DNA of 64,000 nt. Source: Haematobia irritans. Taxonomy: Eukaryota > Arthropoda > Insecta > Diptera > Muscidae. Of this stretch, positions 24,113 to 35,100 are shown one piece after another; position 1 is the first letter of the stretch; each line of letters starts with the position of its first letter. The translations under genes were made by a program, and so were the position numbers. The notes below the pieces were generated by a model, which searched no databases, was not told the DNA's origin, and worked only from the letters and a program-made list of their open reading frames with translations. Where the stretch lies: assembly GCF_050003625.1 (NCBI RefSeq), contig NC_134398.1:114428145-114492144 (forward strand), read 5' to 3'.

Positions 24113-24562
24113 ATTCTCCGTCCATTCCAAGAAACAATCAACACACGACTGACGCGCAAAATGAAAATCGTGTGTACCTGCTCAATGTTTTTATAAAATT
24201 CTTTTCGCTGCAAACAAGTTAAAAAATTAAATGGCCACGAAAAAAATGTAAATGGTATTTATGGCCATGTAATGGTTCTAGACATGTCTATACTTAACCT
24301 ATAAAAATATTTTTTTCCCTGTAAAAAAGTAAAAAAATTGAATGGTCAGGTACATGATTTTCCCGACCATTTAATGGTCTCAAATTCTATCATTTAAATG
24401 ATAGAACATGTTTGCGGTATTTGAGAACCATTCAAATGCTTATTGCCACCATACATTTTTCTCCGCTCGAAAACTATTTTTACAAAGACAAAATATATGG
24501 TTTTCGCGGCAATTACATGCTCTAGATAAGCATTAAATGGATGCGGCAACCATGTCCAAACA
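24113..24562. repeat. Dispersed repeat L, copy 2
   Basis: Counterpart of 740-1195. It is followed by TTTTTCTCTGCGTG then TA at 24580, an end resembling the CAC...AAAA TIR class. Repeat L may therefore be the right part of a TA-flanked element inserted into the type C repeat. Confidence 0.65.
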
Positions 24563-24584
24563 TCATTTTTCTCTGCGTGTAGGC

Positions 24585-25010
24585 TTCTAGAAACCGTTGT
24601 TTTTACCCAATATGCCTAAAATTGGAAATCTAGAGGTATTCTAGGAAAATAAAGAGATGTGCCGAAAATGGTGATTATGGGATAATGTTTCGATATAGCC
24701 CCCATATAGACTGATCTCCCGAGTTTACTTCTTAGGCTTCTAGAATCCGTAGTTTTTATCAAATTTGCCTGAAATTGGAAATGTAGAGGCATTCTAGGAC
24801 CATAAAGAGTGTGCCGAATATATTGTGTATCGGTACAGTTTTTGATATAGCCCCCTTATAAACCGGCCCTCCGATTTGTGGTCTAGATTCTAGAACAAAA
24901 ATTAAATGTGCTGAATACTGTGTGTATCCTTCCATGTTTTGGTATAGCCCCCATTACACCAAACTCCCGATTTAACTCCTACGGTTTCACTTGTACGCTA
25001 TAAAACATTT
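24585..25010 (-). repeat. GGGTATAA-class repeat, type C copy 3
   Basis: It repeats the modules at 23100-23445, including the unusual AAATGTGCTGAATACTGTGT ending. The insert 23446-24584 is thus flanked by duplicated type C sequence. 25010-25544 shows no gene. Confidence 0.65.
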
Positions 25011-25544
25011 TTCGGAATTTTAAAAATTAGTAAAAATTGTTTGCTTTATTTTAGTTTTAAGCCCGAATTTTTTACCATTAGTAATTCAAATCGACTTTTT
25101 GATTACGAAATGTCGAAGTCGACTTTTTGTAATACACAAATTCTACTAATAGACTTTTGATCATTTTGAAAATTCAACAACGATATGTATGAACATACAT
25201 ATGTTACTCTGAATATAATCTCCATTACTGAATTTTTGAAAAAGTCGAAAACTCGAAAAGTAAAGTTTTCCAAATTTTGGTGAAAAGTGAACGATCGAAA
25301 AGTCGACCAATCATACGTAATAGCTTTTTCTAATACAATTATGGGACATACATTTCACGCATTTTAATATGTTTTAATATTATTAATAGCATGCGAAGTA
25401 ACATGTTTGGTATGTGCAGAAATGCTCTCTTTGATGCATGTAAAATTGCTTGCTTGTAGAAGCGAAACGTGCATGACTACCGAATCTTCGAGAAGCTCTT
25501 ATAGTTGCAGTGTAAATGAGAAGGCATCTAAGATTCCGCTGCTA

Positions 25545-25803
25545 GGAAATAACAGAAATATAAAAAATAAATAATAAAATACAAAATATAAAGACATATA
25601 TGTATTTTTATTTACCAATTCAGCAGAAATTTGGACCAGGAAGCAAGAAGCTCAGCGGAATTCAACTCTTCGAGGTCTTATCGCATTAAACCGTAAGATT
25701 GACTTTAATTACACATACGTCGGCCCAATCCATTGACGCTCCTTTAAAACTGAAAAATGTAAAATGCATGGAATATATATAGAAATACATGTTTTAAAAG
25801 GCT
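25545..25803 (+). repeat. Fragment of Q-type TA element
   Basis: Matches 58134-58470 of Q1 (AGAAATATAAAAAATAAATA, ACACATACGTCGGCCCAATC, TGTAAAATGCATGGAATATA). It lacks the 65-bp LINE tail found in Q1 and so serves as the empty site for that insertion. Confidence 0.8.
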
Positions 25804-26040
25804 GCATGATATAAGTCCCCATGAAATAACTCCCCCAAATAAAAAATGAAATATGTCCCCAATTTCCTCTACAGAGAACAATAACAACGATTTTTGGGGA
25901 GTTATTTCATATTTTGAGGAGCTATTTCATTTTCAATTTTGGGGAGTTATTTCAAATCAAATAACACCCAAATTTGAAATAATTCCCCAATATGGATTTT
26001 GGGGGTTATTTCTCTTTCTTACGTTTAAAAATAATTCATA
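25804..26040. repeat. Repeat S: GGGGANTTATTTCAT motif cluster, copy 1
   Basis: At least seven variants of GGGGAGTTATTTCAT or its reverse complement are packed into ~235 bp. A second cluster lies at 38870-39002. Both sit beside Q-type sequence at equivalent positions, next to GTTTTAAAA. Non-coding. 26041-26578 shows nothing recognisable. Confidence 0.6.
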
Positions 26041-28269
26041 AAAGTAGTGGCAGGAACCGTTATGTTTATGAATTTTTGTGTATGTCTATTGTATGCTCAG
26101 TTTTGGAAAAAAGTGAAGCGGTAAAGATATAAAATGAATAACGATTTATAAAGGGTCTAGAAAAATAGTGAATTACCCTACTGGATCAAAAAAATGATTT
26201 CACAAAAGATATCTATACAATGGTGAGTGCAGGATTAAGTCGTGTAAAGCGAGAGTGACCGTATTTGCAGCTGGCTAATATGTTATGGTAGTATATTGAG
26301 TCATTTTTGGACGCACGTGTATACTGCAAGAAAATAACATGTCATTTGATTTAAATTCCAATCCAATATAACCAAACTACAAAAAAGTGGAAGACATACA
26401 ATTAACAAATTCGCGCTAGTTTTTTAATTTCTGTTTCTCGTACGCACAAAAACTAAAATAGATTTTGCTTTTGCATTCACCGAATTGTGTCTTCCACTTC
26501 TTCTTCTGCAAAAACTAATAAATCTTTTGCTTTTGCGTTTATCAAATTTTATAGTGTTTCATTCTTTGTAGTAATTAATTTTTTTTATTTAAAATAACAG
26601 CTTTATTGTATATACAAGATATAGATGCCTCAGCGTCTTATAGACCTTGTTGAGGCTAGTTGGCAAAGGTAAATTCAAAGCTCAATAAATAACATAAGTC
26701 TTGAATATTAACATAAAATGGATATGCAAAAACCAGGTAAATACAATATTTTAGGAAGTTAATGTATGAAATATATAATGAAAGTTATGTAGTTATAAAC
26801 GGATTATGACAGAATTTCACCTATACTATCATTTAGGTGCATTTTAATTAACATTTTAAATAAAGAAATCGTACTAATATTTTTCAAATTATTCGGCAAA
26901 CTATTATACGCTTTACTTCCCATATATTCAACCCTCTGTTTCGTAGTTTCAAGGCGACATCTGGCTAATCTTAAATTACTGTTGTTTCTTGTATTAAAAG
27001 AACTTTGATTTACTCCAAACGTTACAGTATGGTGTCCTATATGATGTAAGCATTTGTAAACATAAGTCAAAAGTTGCCTTCTATATAAACCATATATTGG
27101 CAATATCGAAGGAAATCTATTTTTATATAGATCAAGTGTAGAATACATTTTCAAAGCCTTGCTTTGCAATCTGAATAGTGATTTCAATTCCTCACCTTTC
27201 CCGTGTCCATACAAAATAATCAAATAGTTCAGATGACTTTGTATCAGTGCCCTATATATTAGCATTTTCGTGTCAAAGCTAAACCTGTTTTTAAACTTAA
27301 ATAAGAAACCAATGGCCTGTGCGCATTTCCCCCTCAAATATGCGACATGCTCGTCCCAATTCAAGTTACTTTGAAGGTAAATCCCCAGATACTTTAAACT
27401 TGGTACCTCAGTTACTTCTACTCCTTCTATACGTACAGAAAAAGAAGTACTACGATTAACGCGAGGTTGAAAACGTATAACCTTAGTCTTACCGGAGTTG
27501 AGATACAATTTGTTGACCCTGGCAAACTCAGAAATCAAAGCTGCATCGCGTTCAATCAATACCTTAACAGCTTGTTCAAACCTATAACCATATAAGACGC
27601 AAATATCATCAGCATACAAAAATATCGTGCCGCCTAATTCGAGGTTCACAATATCATTCAAATATATTCTAAATAATAGTGGTCCCAGTACACTTCCCTG
27701 TGGAACACCGTGTTCCACGACACCGACTTCACTCTTGTAGTCTCCTATGGAGACATATTGTCTACGATTTTGCAAGTAATGTCGGAGCAAGAATAAAGTG
27801 CTACACCCTCAAAAAAAATCGCTTCTGTAACATATACTCCCAAACATATTTTGCTTCAAGCATATACATTTTTGGGTATTGCCCAAACATTTATATGTTT
27901 GATTTCTTCCAATATATAATATGTTTGAAAGCATATTGGTCTAAACAATATAATATGTTTGGGTAGTCTAAGTTCCAAACATTTTGTATTTTTCCATCCA
28001 AATTCAGTAATGTTGTCTTCCAAAAAACTATATGTTATTATGTGAACATATAATATGTTTGCAGGCATTTTGGACCCAAAAATATTATATGCTGAGAAGA
28101 ATTTTCTCCCAAAGAATATTGTGCTCAAATTTTTTTTCTGCCTAATTGTATATTGCCTCACATTTTTTTCACTTCCATGAGTTTTTTAGTTCTTAGCACC
28201 TTTTTCTGTAATACAAACATTGTAGAAGAAATTATTAAATTTTATAATTTTTTTTTTTCAATTTTACCT

Positions 28270-28342
28270 TTTGCCGGACGGGGATTCGAACAGCGGACCA
28301 CACAGTTTGTAAGCCAGCACACTAACCACTGGGCTACGTAGC
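28270..28342 (-). repeat. tRNA-like module, leftward (F1)
   Basis: The minus strand reads TAGCCCAGTGGTTAGTGTG (A box) then, after CTTACAAA in the anticodon-loop position, GTTCGAATCCC (B box). Both boxes fit the Pol III consensus closely. Spacing is tRNA-like. No convincing acceptor-stem pairing or CCA context, so it is not annotated as a functional tRNA. Homologous to 60818-60892. Confidence 0.6.
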
Positions 28343-28468
28343 TGTTATGGTCATCAAGAGATAATTATCGTTATAAGTTATATTTATATAGCATAGCTTG
28401 CGGCGCCCACGAGCCGATGCAAACATAACATTGTTTAACAACATAACATTGTTAAACATACATTTGTT

Positions 28469-28541
28469 GGCAGCGTGGAGCAGTGGTTGGTCGTCCGCAT
28501 TGCGTGACAGGGGTACTGGGTTCGATCCCTGCTTCGACCAA
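28469..28541 (+). repeat. tRNA-like module, rightward (F1)
   Basis: GTGGAGCAGTGGTTGGTCG (A box) and GGGTTCGATCCC (B box), followed within about 10 bp by a T-run that would end Pol III transcription. It diverges from the leftward module 127 bp away. Homologous to 61007-61080. Confidence 0.6.
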
Positions 28542-29224
28542 CACAATTTTTTTTTTAATATATTTTTTAACATATATTCCAGATTCGTTCGGAAGTTCCC
28601 GAAAAGGTGTTCAGCATTACATACTATTATATTAAATTTTTACTACGAAATTGTAAAGTGTGTTTTATAAAAGACTTAAAGTCAGATAAGAAAAATGCTT
28701 GATATAAACGAAATGGACTGAGTTCAAATCAAATATTATTTTTTATTACAAAAATAAAAATTGTGTAACAAATAAAGGTTTTTGTATACAAGTTTAAAAT
28801 TTTCGAAGAAATTCAAAAACTCTTACAAAAGAAGAACGTGAATTCGAGTATATAAAAATATTTTTCCATCGAATCCTAAGGTTAACGATAACCATTCAAG
28901 AGCACATTATATTTAAATTCTAAACAGTAATTTTACAACAGCACATAAATTTATTTTGGTGTAAACAATTGTTTGCTAGCATGTAACACCATTAATTTAG
29001 AAATACAAATAAATATGAATTTTTATTAACGAATAATTTTGTACTTAATTTAATTCTTAAGGCCGGTATAAATTGGTATTATCGCGTTAAAATGGCCATG
29101 TTTACCCTTTTACTTTTCTTTAATAATTTCTTTTAAAGAAAATAAACTTATTCAATTGTTGCTTTGGATCTTTCCCCACCATGTTATAATACAATTTAAC
29201 GGAAAAAGTTGTAATGTTATTCTG

Positions 29225-29264
29225 GTTTTGCCGCTAAAATGAGAAATAATTTTAGCGGCAAAAC
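29225..29264. repeat. Perfect palindrome, 16-bp arms
   Basis: GTTTTGCCGCTAAAAT and its exact complement are separated by the 8-bp loop GAGAAATA. It lies inside F1 and is not seen in F2. Confidence 0.9.
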
Positions 29265-31193
29265 TCGAACTCAATGCCCGCTTTTATTTTCGAAAAAATC
29301 CGTCAACTCCTCTTGGACTACTCATTAATAAAGAGGAACTAATCTTTGTTTTTATAGATCTTGCTGTTTAATTTTTCACTGTTTCGCCCTGTTTTCATTT
29401 TACTTTCACAACTCTAAAAAGAGTGCACTGAAAAAATATTGTCGTGAGGCCAAAGAGTTCATGTCCTTAAAATAAGAAAACAACTTTTGCTTAGCTTAGA
29501 AGATCCCTTTAATTACCTTTGTTTGAATATTTTGACTTACTCATTCCGATTTGTTTTGACGAAACAAAAAAATTGTGCCCGTAATGCGAAAATGATAAAC
29601 AAAACTCATGCTTTTTTTTCAAATATATTTTATCTTGGTTCCGAATGAATTTTCTCTCCGAATACTCATTTTAATATTTTACTTAAGCATATACAATTTT
29701 TGGCGAAGTCTTATATCACAACATATATATGTTTACTCATAATATGTAAATTTATACTTGTTTATATTCACACGTAGTATTTTTCCTATATTTAATGAAA
29801 TTTTCTTTGTGTATATATATTTGTAAAGCGCCAATTGGTTACCTTCATTATTTTACTTCCAGCAAACACTTTGTCTCTCTTTGTAAACACATATATGTTT
29901 ATGGGCTATTTCTAAATTAATATATGTTTGAATCCAAGCATATTATACTTACAAACATTTTATGTCCCAAACATAATATGTTCTAACATATTAACATATA
30001 TGTCCCAAACATATTATGCTAGTTTATGAACATTATATGTTTGCACTCAAAAATATTGTGTTTAAAATTTTGAGTTCCAAACATATAATGTTTATACCCA
30101 AACATATGAAAAACAGTCTTTTTCGTCCGTGTACCTCTGATTCCATAATACTTAAGTTTCTCAATTAAAATATTGTGGTCAACTAGATCAAAAGCCTTGG
30201 AAAAGTCATAGAAGATTCCCACTACACCTTTGTTCCCACCATCTAATTTATCACATATCGAATTCACCACATTTACTGCAGCTTCTTCCGTCCCAAATCC
30301 TTTCCTGAACCCATATTGGAAATCACTTAGCAGTTCATTACCTTCCAAATATTTAGATATTTGGTTATACAAAAGTCTCTCGAAGATATTATTAAATGTC
30401 GATAAAACAGCTATTGGCCTATAACAGTCCACTGTGCAAGCATTAATTTTCTTCGGGATCGGCATCACTTTATGGATTTTCAGTACATTGGGATAGGTCC
30501 CACTAATCACAATGTCGTTGAATATTCGAGTTAAATGAGGTATAATCATATGAGAATATCTCAAAACTAAATCAGAACTAATTCCGTCAAAACCAGGACA
30601 TTTTCCTCTCTTTAAACTGAAGATGACGCGCTCTACATCGTTATCAGTAGCAGTACTAAAATTTAGGCGACGAGAAGAAGTATTAAGAGTCCCTAAACTA
30701 TTAAAATGGTCGCCAGGTAAACATACAATTTTCGATTTCAGGTCTCGCACAAATTGCAAAAAATATTCATTGTATAGTCTCGCCATATGGGCTCCCTCAG
30801 GTATTTTATTCCCATCAGCATCTATTAAGCACAATGTCTTCTTCTTACCTCTTCCTAAACTTTCATTTAGAAATCTCCAACATTTCGCTGGTTCATTTCC
30901 AATATCTCGCAGATTTTCTGCATAAAAAACATTCATGGATTGCTTGTAAGCCTTTCTAATAGTTTTACTTATAGATTTTAAACTTTCAGATATGTCCAAA
31001 TTCTCGGGATGTCTTCTTCGCGCTTTCAAAAGCCTTTCCTTTAATGCAAAGAGTTTCATAAGATCCCCATTCAACCATGGAGTAATTTCACGTCTGGTCG
31101 ATTTCAAATGGGAGGTTTCGACAGTGCTTCGTTCCAAACCTGTCTTAATAACACCTATCAAATTCGAAATATCATTACACAAGTCACCAGTTT

Positions 31194-31991
31194 CTATAAT
31201 AATAGGAATCTCCGTCTCAAATACAAACGTAGGGCGTCGTGATCAAGGTGAGATCGTTTAACTTGAAAGTGCTCCCGACTCTGTGAACTGATATGTATAT
31301 CAATGAATATTAGGTTATGATCTGATACACCATTTTCTATAGAACTTATTGTCAACAAATCACTGATATTGCTGTAAATATGGTCAATGCATGTCATGCT
31401 CTCAGGACGAGTCACTTGCAGGTTGTTATTTTCGAAATCAAAGGAAGACAAAACGTCACATAGGTTACGAGATGAGATAGAATCGAAAAAGTTTATATTC
31501 GCATCGCCCATAATAATACATGAAGTCCGTCCGTACAAGTAAAGCATATTCTCCAAAAACATCAAGAACGTATTCACATCACATTTTTGTGACCTATAAA
31601 AAGATATTAACTTTAACGGGTTTCCTCTCACCTTAACATCATTCAAAGTAAGCACAATAAAATCATGGCTCTCACACAATTCCATTGTGTACTCTACACC
31701 TTCACGTATAAACATAGATGTCCCACCGTAACCGTCTGGCCTACAACAATGGACAGAGTTATACCCAGGAATATTATAAATCTGGGCGACATTATCTAAA
31801 AACCATGTATCTTGAACTGAGATAATATTAGGTAAAGCAGGAAGGCTTGCAATAAGGGACTTGAAATAATTGAATTTAGTTATGCTAGATATACTTCTAA
31901 CATTCATAGATGTAATTCCAAATGAAGAATTTCTGCCATTAATAATAAAGTTTCGATATGATTTTACATTTTTATAATAATTATTATTCAT
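31194..31991 (-). pseudogene. LINE ORF2 N-terminus: APE-type endonuclease
   Basis: A 265-aa segment with the order expected for LINE endonucleases: Asn in MNVRSI near the start, the second metal-site region in ISVQDTWF, FYRSQKC, Asp and Asn in IMGDANINF, DHIYSN, and the catalytic His in GVSDHNLI. The usual Glu before TW is Asp here (QDTW), which may reduce metal binding. It starts at 31991 with ATG, close to the ORF1 end. The frame is lost near 31190 before RT, so this copy does not make the full protein. Confidence 0.85.
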
Positions 31992-32048
31992 AAAAACAAA
32001 AGAAAATTAAATGATTTTTACAAAATTTAATTTAAATGGAAGCAAAAT

Positions 32049-32614
32049 TTAAGATGTTGAAAGATACGGGTCATCTTCATCTTCTTCACGATTCACATCA
32101 TGTATTCTACTCGCACGGGATTTTTTGTAGGTTGATGCTTCCAATAATAATTTGTCCACATCACTCTCGTCGTGTATTACTCTGGCTCTTGACAATTCAC
32201 TCTTCTTTGTAAACACTCTCCCATTAGCCGTATATACGCTTCTGAATCCGACAGTTTTCAAGTTCTTAGCATGGTTAAATAGCTTTATGGTTTCTTTGCT
32301 CAAATAATCATTTATGAAAACAGATTTAGTAGCATCATTTAAATACAATATAATTTTATTCTCTTATCCGTTATTGACATTTCTGTTTGATTCTTAATAC
32401 GGTTTAATTTTTGGCAGGCTGTAAGCCGAAGTATGACTAAGCGTAGGGATCTTTTGCAGTACGTACGTACTTCTAAAAATGGCGCAATACCATAAAATAT
32501 AATTGTTATGATTCCAGACGTATTCACGCAGGATGCATCATCCGATGATGAAGAGACTAACGAAGTGGGCGTGTATCCAAACTCGGTTAATGAATGTGTA
32601 GTGTGTAGGGACAA
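32049..32614 (-). pseudogene. LINE ORF1 C-terminal part, frameshifted
   Basis: 32348-32049 encodes VFINDYLSKETIKLFNHAK, FRSVYTANGRVFTKK and RVIHDESDVDKLLLEA. This is the conserved C-terminal segment seen in ORF1 proteins of this LINE group. The preceding frame (32614-32350, ending QTEMSITDKRIK) joins it after a one-base shift near 32345. Its upstream part is not recognisable and may be partly non-coding. It ends about 60 bp before the ORF2 start. Its role would be RNA binding and particle formation. Confidence 0.65.
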
Positions 32615-34074
32615 TACTCTTAATCTCGTGATTAGGCCTTGCAGATATTTATAAATTTATAGCGAATGTCTGTGAGACTCCTGGCTGATTGTCGTATGTT
32701 AGTTAAAAATTGGTTCCAAATATATACCCAAATAAATATACTACACAGGAAAAAAAGTGTCTCGTAAATGTAAGCAGATTTTTTAAAGAATTTATTACAA
32801 GAACTTTCCAGAATTTTAGTTGATTTTTCGTATATTCAACGAAAATTAACTACTCGAAAGGAAATTTTACAAATTTTAAGTAGCAGTGGTTTAGTTTATG
32901 GCCTACAAAATGCGATGGAAATTTCCTTAAAAATTGTCTTAACTGGTACTTAAAAATTCTTTCGTCATACTATAAAACTACTTATGAAATGTAAAATACT
33001 TTCTAAATAATAAGTGCAATTTACTGTAAAGAGTTTTTGTATGAGAACATATTTTTTTACGCAAATTGAACTTGAAAGCGAATAGCAATTTCTTACGGGC
33101 AATTCCTTTAGTTAATAATAGATACAACATTTCTCCATGAAATATTTTTAGTTCACATGTAATTAAATTTATAAATATTTTCGTCAAAAATGGGTAGATA
33201 TCATTTCATGAAGTTTTTGCTAATTTTAAGTTAAACGTTTCATCGTTTTTAGAGTAAATTGTGGACCGATGCGATGAACTAATGCATAGTACAGAGATCT
33301 TTCTCGGTAAAGTGGAATATGTTTAAAGTAAAGATGATGCCAATTGAAATTTTTTGAGAGTGAGAGCATGCAATGCAATAATGAGAAATGGTAGCGAGTG
33401 ATGGGGATGTTGTGTATATCTGAGCGTGGGGTTGTTTTTATTTTTGTTCTTTCAGTGGTTTGTGTGTGTGTGTGTTTGTTATTCGCGAATGGTTTATTTG
33501 TCTGGATGAGGTGTTGTTTTCAATGAAGGCACATGTGTTTTTGTTGTAGGAATGTTTTGGTTTTGCTTGGCATGCATCAGTTGTATAGTTGGCGTTGGCT
33601 GTTGCATCTTTTTAACAGGTATGCAACAAGGGAATATAAAGGTATAGAATATTTTGGTTTTTTGGAACATATATTGGTGCCCAGCAAAAACTAGGTAATC
33701 ACATCTCATTACAATTTACATTACCAGGAGTAAGCTGTAATTACACAGTGCATTGCATTGCAGTGTGTTATAATGACTAACTTGTAATGACAATAATAAA
33801 TACTTCTCGGTAATTTTCGAATTGATATTCTCAAAAGGTAATGCATTTAGCTGTCAATGACTTAATAAAATAGAATAAATTATGGTACCATTAGGTATAA
33901 GTATTCACATAATTGAGCAGTTACTCGAAAAAAACACACACAAAAAGAATATTTTATGTAACGGTAATTCTGAACATTTTTTCGTTAAGGAATATTCTTC
34001 ACGAATATTTCATAATAATTGTGTTTTAAATTGATGACATTACCATATTATGCTTTAAATAAATGCTATTATAA

Positions 34075-34197
34075 CACATTCACATTACACTTTCAAAATC
34101 GACTTCACTAGATTTCACTAGATGGCTTATTAAAAGGGATATATAAAATCCACTTTTAGTAGATTTTGAACATAATGTGAATGGGCTATTAGGAATA
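34075..34197. repeat. Foldback repeat U, copy 1
   Basis: Ends ATTCACATTACACTTTCAAA and, inverted, ATTCACATTATGTTCAAAAT form an imperfect hairpin. Similar sequence occurs at 62600-62705 (TGTAATGTGAATGTCGTATT). Non-coding. Confidence 0.6.
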
Positions 34198-34446
34198 TTA
34201 TAACGTAATTCACGAATCCGACTCCCTTAAACAACAACTCCCTATTTTAAATGTGAAATTAATTTACGTGTACTCTTATTTAGACGATTTGTTACATTTT
34301 TGTTTATTTCTACAATATTCGTTTCTATTCAAGTAATGTTCATATTACAGCATAACTCGCCATATTTTGTAATCTGCTAGATTTGGTTGCCCGATACAAT
34401 AAGTGGCTATTTTGAAAACTTTGGTATATCTACGAATAAGTGATTA

Positions 34447-35017
34447 CACAGAAACAAATATCACCAAAATATTTCCAATTAAAAAGTTAATTGAAGTTGA
34501 AAATTTTTTCAATTAATAAATTAATTGATACAATTAACTTTTTAATCATGATAGAGACATTAAGTTAATTAAGTCAATGATTGAAAATTTAAAAATTTTT
34601 AATTAAAAAATTAATTGATACAATTAACTTTTTAATCAAATTCGGAAGACTAAGTCAGTTAAAAAAGTGATGAACATTTTTTAAAATTTTTAATTAAATT
34701 TTTTTTTCAAACAATCAATTGTTAATCCATATAAAAATTCTAAGCCAATTCAAAATGTAATTGAAAATAGTTACCTTTTTTAATTAATAAATTAATTGAT
34801 TTTTGCAATCAACATCAATTAAATTTTTAATTGAATCAATTAAAAAATTAATTGAAATTTGGTAATGAAATCAATTAATTTTTTAATCAAGAATTTTTTC
34901 TATGCCCAATTAAAACTATGATTGATACTATCATTTTCGTGATTGAAGACATTTCAATTAAAAAAATAATTGGATCAATTAATTTCGTGATTGAATCAGA
35001 AAAAAATTTTTTGTGTG
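34447..35017. mobile_element. K1: TA-flanked TIR element (571 bp)
   Basis: Starts CACAGAAACAAATATCACCA and ends AAAAATTTTTTGTGTG, with TA at 34445-34446 and 35018-35019. The interior is almost entirely alternating CAATTAAAAAATTAATTG-like palindromes spaced 20-40 bp apart. It is non-coding. The motif clusters are shared with K2. Confidence 0.8.
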
Positions 35018-35100
35018 TACATATTAGGTGATTATATGCTTTAAAATCACTACTTATTTCATGGCCAAAGGTATGTCTGGGGAGAATTACTTTCCTCCTA

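Larger units (their letters stand above)
27804..30131. mobile_element. F1: TA-flanked TIR element with divergent tRNA-like modules
   Basis: Left end CACCCTCAAAAAAAATCGCT; the right end, read inward on the minus strand, is CACGGACGAAAAAGACTGTT. It is flanked by TA (27802-27803, 30132-30133). Subterminal regions (27840-28110, 29690-30120) are filled with variants of ACATATAATATGTTTG. The core 28110-28770 is shared with F2 and includes two head-to-head tRNA-like modules. A perfect 16-bp-arm palindrome lies at 29225-29264. 28770-29690 is AT-rich and has no gene. No transposase. It splits the LINE RT. Confidence 0.82.
26804..31182 (-). pseudogene. LINE ORF2 reverse transcriptase, interrupted by F1
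   Basis: The N-terminal half (31182-30132) has a linker region, then KCPGFDGI, YGFRKGFGT and the first palm Asp in GIFYDFSKAFDLVDH. Sequence resumes at 27801 after removal of F1 and one TA. The C-terminal half carries HGVPQGSVLGPLL, the catalytic box LYADD, the thumb motif LKYLGIYLQSNLNW and a long C-terminal domain (QLLTYVYKCLHHIGHH, CRLETTKQ). The frame re-joins cleanly as GIRG-STLFLL across the insertion site. A frameshift at about 31190 separates it from the endonuclease. The enzyme would copy element RNA at a nicked target. The CR1/L2 placement is from motif style, not phylogeny. Confidence 0.88.
26579..32640 (-). mobile_element. CR1/L2-like LINE, nearly complete, split by element F1
   Basis: On the minus strand, in order: ORF1 remnant (32614-32049), endonuclease (31991-31194), RT (31182-30132 continuing at 27801-26804), a 3' untranslated region with a GC stem shared with the plus-strand copy at 62260-62290, and an A-rich end at about 26579. 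F1 (27804-30131) sits inside RT with a TA duplication. Apart from F1, only one frameshift in ORF2 (~31190) and one in ORF1 are evident, so this insertion is fairly young. The 5' boundary is approximate. Confidence 0.85.
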
